Under the pieces are notes generated by a model, which had not been told where the DNA came from, did no database searches, and saw only the letters and a program-made list of their open reading frames with translations. From Methanoregulaceae archaeon UXB-2016 (GTDB lineage: Archaea; Halobacteriota; Methanomicrobia; Methanomicrobiales; Methanospirillaceae): 58,458 nucleotides of DNA. Every line of letters starts with the position of its first letter. Position 1 is the stretch's first letter. Shown here piece after piece: positions 26,930 through 37,192 of this stretch. Made by a program: the position numbers and the translations under genes. The DNA lies in NCBI GenBank assembly GCA_004332335.1, contig SISS01000034.1, positions 1-58,458 of the forward strand. Direction: 5' to 3'.

Positions 26930-27559
26930 TCAGGTATGCCGGATCACGATGTCGGAGATGATGTTCGCGACGGTCTCGCAGCGGTCGGTGGCCCGCTCGA
27001 GCTCCTCGTACACGTCCTTGAGCTTCAGGATCCGGATCGCGTCGTTCGTCCGGAAGAGGTCCATGAAGGCGTGCCCGAGCACGTCGTCCGCCAGGTTCTC
27101 GAGCCGGTTGATCTCGATCACCCTCGCGCCCACGTCCTTCGCGTCCTTGAGCTTTCTCAGGCCCCGGATCGCGCCCTGCAGTTCAACGGTCGAGAGCTGG
27201 ATCAGCTTCGCGAGCTGCCGCATCACGTCGTCCGACTCCTCGACTCCGTAGACCCGCATCTTCTGGACCGACCCCTCGACGCAGTCCAGGACATCGTCCA
27301 GGACCGAGGCGAGGCGGGAGATCTCCTCGGGCTCGAGAGGCGTGATGAACGTCCGGTTCAGGTGATGGTAGATACGGTGCGTGACCGTATCCCCCGCGTG
27401 CTCCAGGTCCTTCATCTGCGGACAGCACTCGACCGGGTTCGTCCCGGACTCGGTAAAACGCACGAGCAGGTCGGCTGCCTCGACCACGATGTCGACCAGC
27501 TCCTCGAACAGGTCGAAGAAGACCTGGTCCTGCGGGATCAGCACCTCTCTCAAGCCCAC
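26930..27559 (-). CDS. DUF47 (PhoU-like) Pit accessory protein
   Basis: 209 residues, all-helical. Characteristic segments: PQMKDLEHAGDTVTHRIYHH, FITPLEPEEISRLASVLDDV with the metal-binding E/D pattern, and INRLENLADDVLGHAFMDLF. DUF47 proteins are the standard partners of Pit transporters and resemble half of PhoU. It is encoded tail-to-tail with pit, an orientation less usual than the common DUF47-pit operon. Confidence 0.88.
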   Translation of the reverse strand: MGLREVLIPQDQVFFDLFEELVDIVVEAADLLVRFTESGTNPVECCPQMKDLEHAGDTVTHRIYHHLNRTFITPLEPEEISRLASVLDDVLDCVEGSVQKMRVYGVEESDDVMRQLAKLIQLSTVELQGAIRGLRKLKDAKDVGARVIEINRLENLADDVLGHAFMDLFRTNDAIRILKLKDVYEELERATDRCETVANIISDIVIRHT

Positions 27560-27768
27560 AATAGATCAGAGATACTGTACGCCAGCGCAGGTAAAACAGT
27601 TGGTGTCGGCCTTCGGCGGCGCGCGTTCCGTCCGCCCCAATCCCTCACCATGACCGGAAGTCGGGGCCGGAGGTGATGAGCGCGTACGTCATCGGCCGTC
27701 CTGTAGGTCCCGTTCGCAGGTTACGAGAGTGGAGTTTCCAGAAGAAGACAAAAGGAATCGAAGAACAA

Positions 27769-27840
27769 TGGACCGAGCGGGAATTGAACCCGCGGCCTCT
27801 ACCATGCCAAGGTAGCGATCTACCCCTGATCTATCGGCCC
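27769..27840 (-). tRNA. tRNA-Ala (GGC)
   Basis: On the minus strand acceptor GGGCCGA pairs with TCGGTCC (one G-U). Anticodon stem CTACC/GGTAG with loop TTGGCAT gives anticodon GGC. T-arm GCGGG-TTCAATT-CCCGC. Discriminator A at 27769, no encoded CCA, no intron. A TATA-like CTTAAATGC lies about 30 nt upstream. Confidence 0.93.
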
Positions 27841-27952
27841 GTTGCCTTATCCTATAGGCCGGTCGAGCATTTAAGAATTGCCGACCCGGCTCCTCCACGC
27901 CGACGAAAATCTGATGGTCCTTCCGGGTCCACCTGAGGAGGCGGAGTCTGGT

Positions 27953-28795
27953 ATGGTCAGGGTCGGTGTGCATGTCTCGATCGCGGGATCGATCGAACGG
28001 GCGGTGGCGCGGGCCGCTGAGATCGGGTGCGATACGTTTCAGATCTTCTCGAGAAACCCGAGGGGATGGGCCGCAAAGCCCCTCTCCGACGAGGACGCGG
28101 CCCGGTTTCGCTCGGCACTCGCCGTCTCGGGCATGGCTCCGGCGGTCGACCACATGCCATACCTGCCGAACCTGGCCTCCCCGAAGGACGAGCCGTACGA
28201 ACGCTCGGTGCAGGGGCTCGAGGACGAGCTCGTCCGGGCCGCCGCGCTCGGCATTCCCTATGTGGTGACCCACCTCGGCCATCACCTGGGTGCGGGGGAC
28301 GCCGTCGGCGAGGCGCGCGTGATCGCGGGCCTCAATCGGGCCGTGGGGTCGGCCCCCCCCGGCGTGATGCTCCTCATCGAGAACACGGCCGGCGAGAAGA
28401 ACAGCGTCGGATCCCACTTCGCTTCGATCGCCCGGATCCTCGAGGGGTGCGCCTGCCCCGACCGGCTCGGCGTCTGCTTCGACACCTGCCACGCCTTCGG
28501 CGCCGGGTACGACCTTCGGACGCAGGACGGCGTGGACGGAGTGCTCGCCGGGTTCGACGACGCGATCGGTCTTGCCCGCCTCCGCGTGGTCCACTGCAAC
28601 GACTCGAAGGGAGCGCTCGGCTCGGGACTCGACCGGCACGAGCATGTCGGCCTCGGCGCGATCGGCGAGGAGGGATTCCGGCTCCTCCTCCACCGCCCCG
28701 AGTTCCGCGACCTGCCGTTCATCTGCGAGACCCCGGAGGACGGACGGCGGGACGGCGCCGGCAATATCGCGAAGGTCCGCGAGCTCGCCGCCTGA
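27953..28795 (+). CDS. nfo: Endonuclease IV (AP endonuclease)
   Basis: 280 residues, TIM barrel. ATG 27953 follows GAGGAGGCGGAG. Zinc-site motifs: VGVHVSIAGS, THLGHH, LLIENTAGEKNSVGSH, LGVCFDTCHAFGAGYD, VVHCNDSKGALGSG, DRHEHVGLGAIG and FICETPE. It cleaves abasic sites in base-excision repair, complementing the endonuclease III 3 kb upstream. The in-frame start at 27878 overlaps the tRNA promoter region and is rejected. Confidence 0.94.
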   Translation: MVRVGVHVSIAGSIERAVARAAEIGCDTFQIFSRNPRGWAAKPLSDEDAARFRSALAVSGMAPAVDHMPYLPNLASPKDEPYERSVQGLEDELVRAAALGIPYVVTHLGHHLGAGDAVGEARVIAGLNRAVGSAPPGVMLLIENTAGEKNSVGSHFASIARILEGCACPDRLGVCFDTCHAFGAGYDLRTQDGVDGVLAGFDDAIGLARLRVVHCNDSKGALGSGLDRHEHVGLGAIGEEGFRLLLHRPEFRDLPFICETPEDGRRDGAGNIAKVRELAA

Positions 28796-28905
28796 ACCGG
28801 CGCATCTCTTCCCTGTTTTTAACCCTCCACTCCGGAATCTATCACGATGAGCGAAAGGTTATACGTTAATCGACGAAAATTATCATGATTTAAGATTAGG
28901 ATACC

Positions 28906-30948
28906 ATGACCCGAAGAATGCTCAGCGAGTCCGAGGGGTACGACCTGCTCCGTGAGTACGGCGTGCCCGTTCCAGCATTTGAGAGCGTGACCTCACCCAA
29001 GGCGGCGGGAGCGGCGGCCGAACGGATCGGTTTCCCCGTTGTGATGAAGATCGTCTCGCCCCAGATCGTCCACAAGTCGGACGCAGGGGGTGTCATCGTG
29101 GGCGTCGGGTCTGAGGAGCAGGCGGCAGCCGCGTTCACCAAGATCGTCGAGTCCGCCAAGGAGTACGACAGCGAGGCCGAGATCGTGGGTGTGATCGTCG
29201 AGGAGCAGGCCGCGCCCGGGCTCGAGCTGATCATCGGCGGCAAGACCGATCCGGCCTTCGGCAAGGTCCTCACGTTCGGCATGGGCGGCACCCTCGTCGA
29301 GCTGATGAAGGACGTGACCCTCCGCATTCTCCCGATCACCGAGGAGGAGGTCCGGTGCATGGTCCATGAGATCAACGCCTACCCCCTGATCGCCGGGTAC
29401 CGCGGGATGAAGCCCCGCGACGAGGAGGGGCTCGTCCAGACCATCCTCTCGGTCGCCCGCTTCTTCGAGGAGGCCGCGAACGTGGTCGAGTTCGACATCA
29501 ACCCGCTCCGGCTCTACGAAAAGGGGAGCCTCGCGGTCGACGCCCGCGTCATCGTGGACGACCACCCCCCGGAGCTCGTGATCGAAGACCGGCTCGAGCT
29601 CCCGCTTGAGTACTTCAACCCCCGCTCGGTCGCGGTCATCGGCGCTTCGTCCGACTCCAAGAAGATGGGATACGCGGTCATGCACAACCTGCTCCAGTTC
29701 CCGGGGCAGCTCTATCCGGTCAACAACAAGCGCAGCGATGTCCAGGGACTCAAGGCCTACCGATCGGTCAAGGACATTCCGGCACCGGTCGATATGGCCG
29801 TCGTCACGGTACCCGCGAACTTCGTGCCGATGGTGATCGAGGAGTGCGGCCAGAAGGGGATTCCGATCGTCGTGGTGATCACGGCCGGTTTCAAGGAGAT
29901 GGGTGAGACGGGCAGGGCCCTCGAGGAGCGGATCATGGCGATCGCAAAGGGCTACGGGACCCGGATCATCGGCCCGAACTGCCTCGGCCTGATCGTGCCG
30001 CCCCGCGGCCTCGACACTACCTACGTCCACGAGTCCCCCCGCGCCGGGAACATCGCGTTCATCTCGCAGTCGGGCGCGATCATCAATACGGTCGTTGACT
30101 GGTCGCTCGCAGAGGACATCGGCTTCTCGGCAGTCGTCTCGGTCGGCAATCAGGCGGACCTGAACTTCCTCGACTACCTGAACTGGGTCAAGCGCGACCC
30201 GAAGACCAAGGGAGTCATCCTCTATATCGAGGAGATCAAGAACGGCAAGGCCTTCATGAAGGTCGTCGAGGAGGTCGCACGCGAGAAGCCGGTGGTCGCG
30301 ATCAAGTCCGGCTCCTCCACAAAGGGGCAGGCCGCGGCCTCGTCGCACACGGGCTCGCTCTCGGGGTCGTACGACGTCTACATGGAGGCGTTCCGGCGCT
30401 CGGGCGTCATCCCCGTCCACACGCTGACGGGCACGTTCCAGGTCGCCGAGATGCTCGCGTCGCCCAAGGGCTATCCCCAGGGCAAGCGCGCGGTCGTGAT
30501 CACGAACGCGGGCGGCTTTGCCGTGCTCTCGTCCGATTACTCCGAGCGGTACGGGATCGAGCTCGTCGACCTGCCGCCCGAGATCGTCGAGGAGATGAAC
30601 GGGTTCCTGCCGGAGTTCTGGAACAAGAACAACCCGATCGACCTGCTCGGCGACGCGACCGATAAGCGTTTCCAGAAGACCTTCGAGCTGCTGGCAAAGC
30701 ACGACGACCTCTGGGACATCGCCTTCGTGGTCTCGTTCCCGAACCTGGTGCTGAGCTCGGAGCAGATCGCGAACGAGATCGTCCGGTTCTCGGGACTGAC
30801 CGGCAAGATGATCGTCGGGACGCTTCTCGGCGGCGACTCGATGCAGCGCGGCCGGAGCATCCTGCGCGAGCACCAGATCCCCTCCTTCGAGGAGCTCGAC
30901 TTCACCTTCAGGGTGATGGGGCGCATCCTCTGGCAACAATTCCGCTGA
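28906..30948 (+). CDS. acd: ADP-forming acetate-CoA ligase (fused beta-alpha)
   Basis: 680 residues. The N-terminal ATP-grasp (beta) domain contains VVMKIVSPQIVHKSDAGGV, with His for phosphate relay, and VVEFDINPLRLYEKG. From about residue 230 the CoA-binding alpha domain follows (SVAVIGASSDSKKMGYAVMH) with GRRIIGPNCLGLI-like GTRIIGPNCLGLI and the active-site SSHTGSLSG. It interconverts acetyl-CoA + ADP + Pi with acetate + CoA + ATP in archaea. The domain order is beta then alpha, the reverse of many bacterial fusions. An AT-rich promoter precedes the gene (28858-28900). Confidence 0.9.
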   Translation: MTRRMLSESEGYDLLREYGVPVPAFESVTSPKAAGAAAERIGFPVVMKIVSPQIVHKSDAGGVIVGVGSEEQAAAAFTKIVESAKEYDSEAEIVGVIVEEQAAPGLELIIGGKTDPAFGKVLTFGMGGTLVELMKDVTLRILPITEEEVRCMVHEINAYPLIAGYRGMKPRDEEGLVQTILSVARFFEEAANVVEFDINPLRLYEKGSLAVDARVIVDDHPPELVIEDRLELPLEYFNPRSVAVIGASSDSKKMGYAVMHNLLQFPGQLYPVNNKRSDVQGLKAYRSVKDIPAPVDMAVVTVPANFVPMVIEECGQKGIPIVVVITAGFKEMGETGRALEERIMAIAKGYGTRIIGPNCLGLIVPPRGLDTTYVHESPRAGNIAFISQSGAIINTVVDWSLAEDIGFSAVVSVGNQADLNFLDYLNWVKRDPKTKGVILYIEEIKNGKAFMKVVEEVAREKPVVAIKSGSSTKGQAAASSHTGSLSGSYDVYMEAFRRSGVIPVHTLTGTFQVAEMLASPKGYPQGKRAVVITNAGGFAVLSSDYSERYGIELVDLPPEIVEEMNGFLPEFWNKNNPIDLLGDATDKRFQKTFELLAKHDDLWDIAFVVSFPNLVLSSEQIANEIVRFSGLTGKMIVGTLLGGDSMQRGRSILREHQIPSFEELDFTFRVMGRILWQQFR

Positions 30949-30952
30949 CTCC

Positions 30953-30964
30953 TCTCTTTTTTCG
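30953..30964 (+). terminator. Poly-T terminator of acd
   Basis: Pyrimidine tract ending in six T at 30957-30962, just after the stop codon. Confidence 0.55.
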
Positions 30965-31115
30965 ATCGTCGCCGGACATACTCTGAAATATCCCCGAAGC
31001 GATAGTTTAGAATAGATCCGACCCCGTCGCCACGGGGCCCGATGGAGGGGAATTCCTGGACCCTGCACGACGCCCGGTCTCTCGCCGGCACCCGATTCTC
31101 CGCCGTTTCCGGCCA

Positions 31116-34100
31116 TTGTACGTCGTGGTCCTCGTCCTCCTGTTCGTCTCCTGCGTCGGGGCGGTGGATATCAGCGGGCCGACCGAGATCCGGGAGCCGG
31201 GGACCTATCGCCTGACCGCGGACATCACCTATACGACCGGGCTTGCCGCGATCACGGTCTCGGCCTCAGATGTGGTGATCGAGGGCGGCGGCCACCTCGT
31301 CCAGGGCCCAGGGAAGAACCGGGACGCGGCCGGCATCCATGTGGCTCACGGCCTCGCGCCTCCGCAGAACGTCACGATCCGGAACCTCCGCGTCGAGGGG
31401 TTCCAGTACGGGGTCTACCTGGTCGGGGCGGCGGGGTGCCGGGTGGAGGACGTGACGGCCTCAGGAAACCGTGTCGGGATCGGCGCCAACCAGGGCGCGC
31501 ACAACACGGTCCTCACGGGCGACCGATGCTTGGAGAACGGCTACGGGGTCGTGTTCGCCTCGTCGAACGGAGCGACGGCCCGGGACTGCGTGATCGGCGG
31601 GAACAGCGACGGCGGAGTCTACCTCTTCTCAACCGGCGGCAACACGTTCACGAACAACCGGTTCGAGAACGCGCGGAACGTGGTCTTCGGCAACACCCCG
31701 CAGCCGAACATCTGGAGCCGACCGGCCGCAGTCGGTACCAGCATCGCCGGCGGAGCGACCCGGGGCGGCAACCTCTGGCTCCAGCCCGACGGGCAGGGCT
31801 TCTCCCAGGCCACACCGGACCGCGGGGACGGCTTCTGCCGGTCGCCGTACGTGCTCGCCGACGGAAACTCTGACGAGCTGCCGTATGCGGCCGTACCTTC
31901 GACAGTGACGACGACATCCGCGACAGAGACCCCTGCGCCGACAACAGTAGCACCACCCCCGCCGTCGGTCACTGCCACCCCGACTGAAGGACCCACCTCG
32001 CTTCCCACGGGAACCCCGACAACCGGTACAACCCCGGTCCCGATCACGGTCCCGACGGTCATCACCGCGCCCGGCACGTACGCGATCGCCGCCGACATCG
32101 TCGGCACCGATTCCGGGAGCGCGACGATCGCGATCACGTGCTCGGACGTGACATTGATCGGCAATGGTCACACGGTCGAAGGGCCGGGTGAAGGATGGGG
32201 GATCCTGCTCCACAGCGATACCGGCTCCCTCTCGAATATCGCGATCAGCGATGTGACCGTGCGGGGCTTCGCCTACGGGGTCATCTTCCACCGGGTGACG
32301 GGCGGGTCGCTCAAGAACTCCCATGTGACCGGCTGCTCCCAGTTCGGCCTCGGGATCTCCGAGTCCGGGAGCAACGTATTTGTCAATAACGAGTTCGTCA
32401 ACGACCTGAGCGTCAACCTCTACGAGGCCCAGTCCAACACCTGGAATTCCGGGAAGGCGCCGGGGACCAACATCGTCGGGGGCCCGAACGTGGGGGGGAA
32501 CTACTGGGGAAGACCGGACAGGACCGGCTTCTCGGACCTTCAGCCGAACCGGGGGGACGGGTTCTGCCCCGAGCCCTACCGGCTCGACGGCTCCAACGCC
32601 GACGAACTCCCGCTCGCCTCGCTCACCGCGCCGACCGCGACCCCGACCCCGACCTCCGGTCCGACGACCGTACAGCCGACGGTCACCACGGCCGTGCCGA
32701 CGACCCCCGGCCCCACGAAGACCATCCCGATTCCCAGCAAGACGATCACACCGGTCACGACCGGGACCACAGCCGTACCGACGGTGACGGTGACGGTGAC
32801 GGTGACGGTGACGGTCACGGCGACATCGACCGGGAACCAGACGCCGACGCCGACGCCAACGCCGAACGTGACGGTGACCGTGACCCCGACCGGGAACATC
32901 ACGCCGACGCCGACGCCAACGCCGAACGTGACGGTGACCGTGACCCCGACCGGGAACATCACGCCGACCGTGAGCCCGACGGTCACCCCGAACCCCACGG
33001 TCACGATCATCCCACCTGTCCCGCCCGTGCCGGCACCTCCGTCGGACGCCCGTCCGATCACCGGTCCGATCGTGATCACCGAGCCCGGGTACTACCTGCT
33101 CCAGAACGACATCCTCTCGACGGACGCGCTCGTCGCGATCGACATCAGGTCCTCGGACGTGATCGTGAACGGGAACGGGCACACGATCTCGGGCAACGGG
33201 CTCTTCAACACCTACGGGGTCTCAGCCTATCGCGCCGACGGCCCGCTCTCGAACGTGCTGGTCGCCAACCTCGAGATCGAAAACTTCTACTACGGCTGCT
33301 CGTTCTGGAACACCCACGACGGACGGATCGACGCCGTGAGGGCCCGGAACACCGCCTACGGCATCCTCCTCCAGTCGTCGACCGGGAACCTGGTCCATGA
33401 ATGCGAGTCGTTCGCCAACCGGCAGGGGGGCATCCTCCTGCTCGCCGCCTCGGACGGGAACACCCTCTACCGGAACCGGGCCGACGACCAGAACTGGGGG
33501 CTGTACCTCTCGGCGTCCGAGCGCAACATGCTCCTCTCGAACCGGGCCGAACGGAACCTCATCTCGGGGATCGGCCTCTTTGCGGCCGGGAACTCGACGA
33601 TCGTCAACAACTACCTGAACAACACGGAGAACACCGGGTTCGACGGCAACCCGCTCCCGAACCTCTGGAACATCAACCTCTCGGTCGGGCAGAACATCAT
33701 CGGGGGCCGGCTCTTCGGCGGCAACTTCTGGTCCGCGCCCGACGGGACCGGGTTCTCGGAGGTCTCGCCCGACGCGAACAACGACGGGATCTGCGACATC
33801 CCGTACGTGCTCAGCCCGGGAAATACCGACGCCTTCGCTCTCCACGGGCGGAACGCCTCGGCCGATTACATCCCGATCACCGGCTCGATGGTGATCACCG
33901 AGCCCGGGCGGTACCGACTCCTCAACGACATCGCGGCGACCACTCCGGTCGGGATCGAGATCCGGGTCTCCGACGTCGACCTCGACGGTGCCGGGCATAG
34001 GCTCACGGGCACCGGAACCTACAACACCTACGGGGTCCTCGCCTACAACAACACGACGCCTCTCTCGCGGGTGCGCGTCGCGAACATCACGGTCGAAGAC

Positions 34101-36632
34101 TGGTGGTACGGGTGCTCCTACCGGTCCGTCCGTGACAGCGAGATCAAAAACCTGACGGCCGCCCGGAACACCTATGGCGTGGTCCTGACCGGCTCCTCGA
34201 CCGTGCGGGTCCACGCCGTCACCGCGCGCGAGAACGCGCAGGGCGGGCTCCTCCTCCTCGAGGGCTCCACGCAGAACCAGGTCGAGAACGCCACGGCCGA
34301 GGGGAACCTCTGGGGGATCTACCTATCGGGCTCCAATGCCAACCGGATCACCCGGTCGCGGATCGGCAACAATACCCTCTCCGGGATCGACCTCGTCTCG
34401 TCGGGGGAGAACACGATCGCCGACAACGCCTTCCGAAACGTCAACAACACGGCCCTGCAGGGGACCATCAAGGCCAACGCCTGGAACCTGACCCCCACGC
34501 CCGGGCCGAACACAATCGGGGGCCGGAGCCTCGGCGGCAACTACTACGGCTCCCCGAACGGGACCGGGTTCTCGGACCTGGTGCCCGATCGGGACGGCGA
34601 CGGGTTCTGCGACGCACCGTTCGAGGCCGGGGCCCTGAATACGGACCGGTATCCGCTGGCGCCGCCCTGGTCCGAGCCCTTCACCCCGATCACGGGTCCG
34701 ACCGTGATCACGAGCCCGGGGCGATACCGGCTCGAAGGGCCGATCACCGTCGGCGGAGAGGGGAACGGGATCGAGATCCGGTCCCCCGATGTCGACCTCG
34801 ACGGCGCCGGGTTCGCCATCACGGGCTCGCGCACGCCGAACAGCAACGGGGTCTTAGTCACGGGGGTCGGCAACGTCACGCTCCGGAACCTCACGGTCTC
34901 GAACTGGCACGTGGGCGTGAACCTGGTCGGGGTGAACGGCTCGACCGTGCAGCGGGTCGCGGCGGACAGCAACGACTTCGGTGTCGCCTCGGTCGAGTCG
35001 CGGGCCCTCAGGATCGAGGAGGCGACGGCCGGGTCGAACACCTACGCCGGGGTCTCGCTCGAGACCACGCGGGACTCGCTCGTCTTCAACACGACCGCGG
35101 ACCGGAACGAGTACGGCATCCTGGTCGCGGACTCTTCCAACTGTGTGATCCGCGATTGCCGCACGGAGGAGAACACCGACGGCCTGCAGCTGAACCGGGT
35201 CCAGGGTGTCGTGGCAGCGAACCACACGGCCGTGAAGAACGGGGTCGGGCTGCGGATCGAGCAGGCGACCGACCGGACACGGATCGAGGGGGCCGAGGCC
35301 TCCGGAAACGAGGCAGGGCTCCAGGTCACCGAGTCGGCGGGCCTGGCTGCGATCGGCGTGAACGCGACCAACTCGACCGGCGAGTACGGGATCGCGGTCA
35401 GGTCCTCGCCGAACATCCTGCTCCAGGGGTGCACGGCCTCGAACGGGACCTACGGGACCTATCTCTCCGGCTCGGAGCACGCGGTCATCGCCGGCTGCCG
35501 CGGGGATAACAACACCTATGCCGGGGTCATCCTGAACGCCTCATCCGGAGCCAGCGTCTCGGACGGACGGTTCTCCACGAACGGCGGGGCGGGGATCCAG
35601 GTCTACGGCTCGGACCGGGCCGAGGTCCGGGCGAACCAGCTCCGCCACAACTCGGTCGGCGTCAGGCTCGAGCGGGCCTGCGAGAACCGCGTGAGCGGGA
35701 ACACGATCGAGGCGAGCAGGACGACCGGCCTCCTCCTGCTCCTCGGTTCGGACTCCAACACCATCTCGGGGAACCAGGTCCGCGGCGGCAACGCGGCGAT
35801 CACCCTCTCGTCGTCGAGCGAGAACCGGATCGCGAACAACATCCTGATCGGAGCCCGACCGGTCGACCTCTCCACCGATTCCCGGCCGAACACCTGGCAG
35901 AGCCAGCCCGTGGCCTCGACCAACATCATCGGCGGCCCCTCAATCGGCGGCAATTACTACGGCGTCACCGACGCGTCGGGCTTCTCGGACTCGACCATCG
36001 ACGACAACCACGACGGGTTCTGCGACAGGCCATACACCATCGGCGAGGGCAACACGGATACGCTCCCGCTCGCGCCCTGGTCTGCGGTCCCGACCCTGGC
36101 GCCGGTCGTCCCGGCGATCGGGGTCGACGGACGCGGGGGCGTCGCCCCGTACACGGTCTCGTTCCACGACCGCTCGACCGGGCACCCGACCCGCTGGTCC
36201 TGGTCGTTCGGGGACGGCGCGACCTCTGCCGAGCAGCACCCGGTCCACACCTACACGGGTCCCGGGATCTTCACGGTCACCCTCGTGGCCGAGAACGCGC
36301 TCGGCTCTGTGGCGAAGACCGAGCGGAAGTTCGTGACCGTCTGGGCTCCCTACGTCTCGAAGCCCGTGGCGAACTTCGTTGTTGAACCGGCCTCGGGCAA
36401 GGCGCCTCTCGGCGTCCGGTTCAACGACACCTCTGTCGGCTATCCGAGCTCGTGGGTCTGGAGCTTCGGGGACGGAGGCTCCTCGCACCTTCAGAACCCG
36501 GTCCACCGCTACATGAACGAGGGGACGTACACGGTCACGCTCCTGGTCAAAAACGAGCTGGGCGAGGACACGGAGGTCAGGACCGGGCTGGTCACGGTCG
36601 AGCGCTACCTCCGGACCATGCCGTCCGGCTGA
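31116..36632 (+). CDS. Giant secreted NosD-type beta-helix protein with two PKD domains
   Basis: 1838 residues. Five right-handed parallel beta-helix modules start with a variant of PITGPxVITxPGxYxL (about residues 20, 308, 645, 918 and 1190). Each ends with DGFCxxPYxLxxGNxDELP, and within modules many NTYG/NxIxxN turns mark helix coils. Thr/Pro-rich linkers join modules 1-2 and 2-3. Two PKD domains close the protein (about 1665-1743 and 1748-1832) with WSWSFGDG and WVWSFGDGGSS. The start is TTG: YVVVLVLLFVSCVGA is a hydrophobic signal. In-frame codons upstream (RRHPILRRFRPL) would add a basic n-region but offer only CTG. Likely cell-surface adhesion or sugar-binding protein. Confidence 0.85.
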   Translation: MYVVVLVLLFVSCVGAVDISGPTEIREPGTYRLTADITYTTGLAAITVSASDVVIEGGGHLVQGPGKNRDAAGIHVAHGLAPPQNVTIRNLRVEGFQYGVYLVGAAGCRVEDVTASGNRVGIGANQGAHNTVLTGDRCLENGYGVVFASSNGATARDCVIGGNSDGGVYLFSTGGNTFTNNRFENARNVVFGNTPQPNIWSRPAAVGTSIAGGATRGGNLWLQPDGQGFSQATPDRGDGFCRSPYVLADGNSDELPYAAVPSTVTTTSATETPAPTTVAPPPPSVTATPTEGPTSLPTGTPTTGTTPVPITVPTVITAPGTYAIAADIVGTDSGSATIAITCSDVTLIGNGHTVEGPGEGWGILLHSDTGSLSNIAISDVTVRGFAYGVIFHRVTGGSLKNSHVTGCSQFGLGISESGSNVFVNNEFVNDLSVNLYEAQSNTWNSGKAPGTNIVGGPNVGGNYWGRPDRTGFSDLQPNRGDGFCPEPYRLDGSNADELPLASLTAPTATPTPTSGPTTVQPTVTTAVPTTPGPTKTIPIPSKTITPVTTGTTAVPTVTVTVTVTVTVTATSTGNQTPTPTPTPNVTVTVTPTGNITPTPTPTPNVTVTVTPTGNITPTVSPTVTPNPTVTIIPPVPPVPAPPSDARPITGPIVITEPGYYLLQNDILSTDALVAIDIRSSDVIVNGNGHTISGNGLFNTYGVSAYRADGPLSNVLVANLEIENFYYGCSFWNTHDGRIDAVRARNTAYGILLQSSTGNLVHECESFANRQGGILLLAASDGNTLYRNRADDQNWGLYLSASERNMLLSNRAERNLISGIGLFAAGNSTIVNNYLNNTENTGFDGNPLPNLWNINLSVGQNIIGGRLFGGNFWSAPDGTGFSEVSPDANNDGICDIPYVLSPGNTDAFALHGRNASADYIPITGSMVITEPGRYRLLNDIAATTPVGIEIRVSDVDLDGAGHRLTGTGTYNTYGVLAYNNTTPLSRVRVANITVEDWWYGCSYRSVRDSEIKNLTAARNTYGVVLTGSSTVRVHAVTARENAQGGLLLLEGSTQNQVENATAEGNLWGIYLSGSNANRITRSRIGNNTLSGIDLVSSGENTIADNAFRNVNNTALQGTIKANAWNLTPTPGPNTIGGRSLGGNYYGSPNGTGFSDLVPDRDGDGFCDAPFEAGALNTDRYPLAPPWSEPFTPITGPTVITSPGRYRLEGPITVGGEGNGIEIRSPDVDLDGAGFAITGSRTPNSNGVLVTGVGNVTLRNLTVSNWHVGVNLVGVNGSTVQRVAADSNDFGVASVESRALRIEEATAGSNTYAGVSLETTRDSLVFNTTADRNEYGILVADSSNCVIRDCRTEENTDGLQLNRVQGVVAANHTAVKNGVGLRIEQATDRTRIEGAEASGNEAGLQVTESAGLAAIGVNATNSTGEYGIAVRSSPNILLQGCTASNGTYGTYLSGSEHAVIAGCRGDNNTYAGVILNASSGASVSDGRFSTNGGAGIQVYGSDRAEVRANQLRHNSVGVRLERACENRVSGNTIEASRTTGLLLLLGSDSNTISGNQVRGGNAAITLSSSSENRIANNILIGARPVDLSTDSRPNTWQSQPVASTNIIGGPSIGGNYYGVTDASGFSDSTIDDNHDGFCDRPYTIGEGNTDTLPLAPWSAVPTLAPVVPAIGVDGRGGVAPYTVSFHDRSTGHPTRWSWSFGDGATSAEQHPVHTYTGPGIFTVTLVAENALGSVAKTERKFVTVWAPYVSKPVANFVVEPASGKAPLGVRFNDTSVGYPSSWVWSFGDGGSSHLQNPVHRYMNEGTYTVTLLVKNELGEDTEVRTGLVTVERYLRTMPSG
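32781..32822 (+). repeat. Hexamer microsatellite coding Val-Thr
   Basis: About six tandem copies of ACGGTG inside the giant surface-protein gene, encoding a VTVT run. Such arrays expand and contract by slippage in frame. Confidence 0.8.
32841..32960 (+). repeat. Two identical 60-bp tandem repeats
   Basis: Positions 32841-32900 and 32901-32960 are identical. Each encodes a Thr-Pro array followed by NVTVTVTPTGNI, and a short third start follows. They form the linker between beta-helix modules 2 and 3. Confidence 0.9.
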
Positions 36633-36646
36633 GAAAAAAGAGGGTT

Positions 36647-37030
36647 TCAGTCCAGGTCGAGCGGCTTGAAGGCGGCCTTCGTGACGTCGCCGAGGCGCCC
36701 GCTGATCCGGTCGTCGATCGCACAGACGGGGCAGATATAATCGTCCGGCAGGTCCTCGAACTTCGTCCCTTTCGGAATCCCGTGCTGGGGTTCGCCTCGC
36801 TTCTCGTCGTAGACGTACTCGCAGACCCGGCAGATGTACTTCGTCGGGGTCCACTCGTCGAAGCCCCAGGCCCCGATCTTCCCCTTCCCCTGCAGCCCGC
36901 AGACGGCGCAGACATAGTTGTCGGGCAGATCTTCGAACTCGGTCCCGGGTGCGATTCCGTGGGCGGGCTCGCCGCGAAGCGGCGAATAGATGTATCCACA
37001 GACCCGGCATTTGAAACGGCGTACGGTCAT
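36647..37030 (-). CDS. Two-domain rubredoxin
   Basis: 127 residues with two rubredoxin domains. Domain 1: [15 protein letters not shown] then NYVCAVCGL. Domain 2: [15 protein letters not shown] then DYICPVCAI. Each has the CxxC...CxxC iron site plus the GTxFEDLPD signature, so each binds one mononuclear iron. Cytoplasmic one-electron carrier, probably for an oxygen- or peroxide-reducing enzyme; no partner is adjacent. The duplicated form is unusual, most rubredoxins being 52-55 residues. Confidence 0.92.
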   Translation of the reverse strand: MTVRRFKCRVCGYIYSPLRGEPAHGIAPGTEFEDLPDNYVCAVCGLQGKGKIGAWGFDEWTPTKYICRVCEYVYDEKRGEPQHGIPKGTKFEDLPDDYICPVCAIDDRISGRLGDVTKAAFKPLDLD

Positions 37031-37192
37031 GAACTAGTTCCTCCGGCAACCATCACTGGCCTCCACCAGGTATTATACCCTTTGCCGGCATCCCGGCTGC
37101 CGCAGGATCTTGATGGTGCATACCGACGATCTCGGCCGGACTCGACGGAGGATCAGCAGACGAGAGCTGAGAGGGAAACTCCAAAAAGGTGA

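Noticed and set aside
32781..32960. Possible CRISPR-like array
   Set aside because: The repeats are head-to-tail without unique spacers and encode Thr/Val/Pro linker codons in frame.
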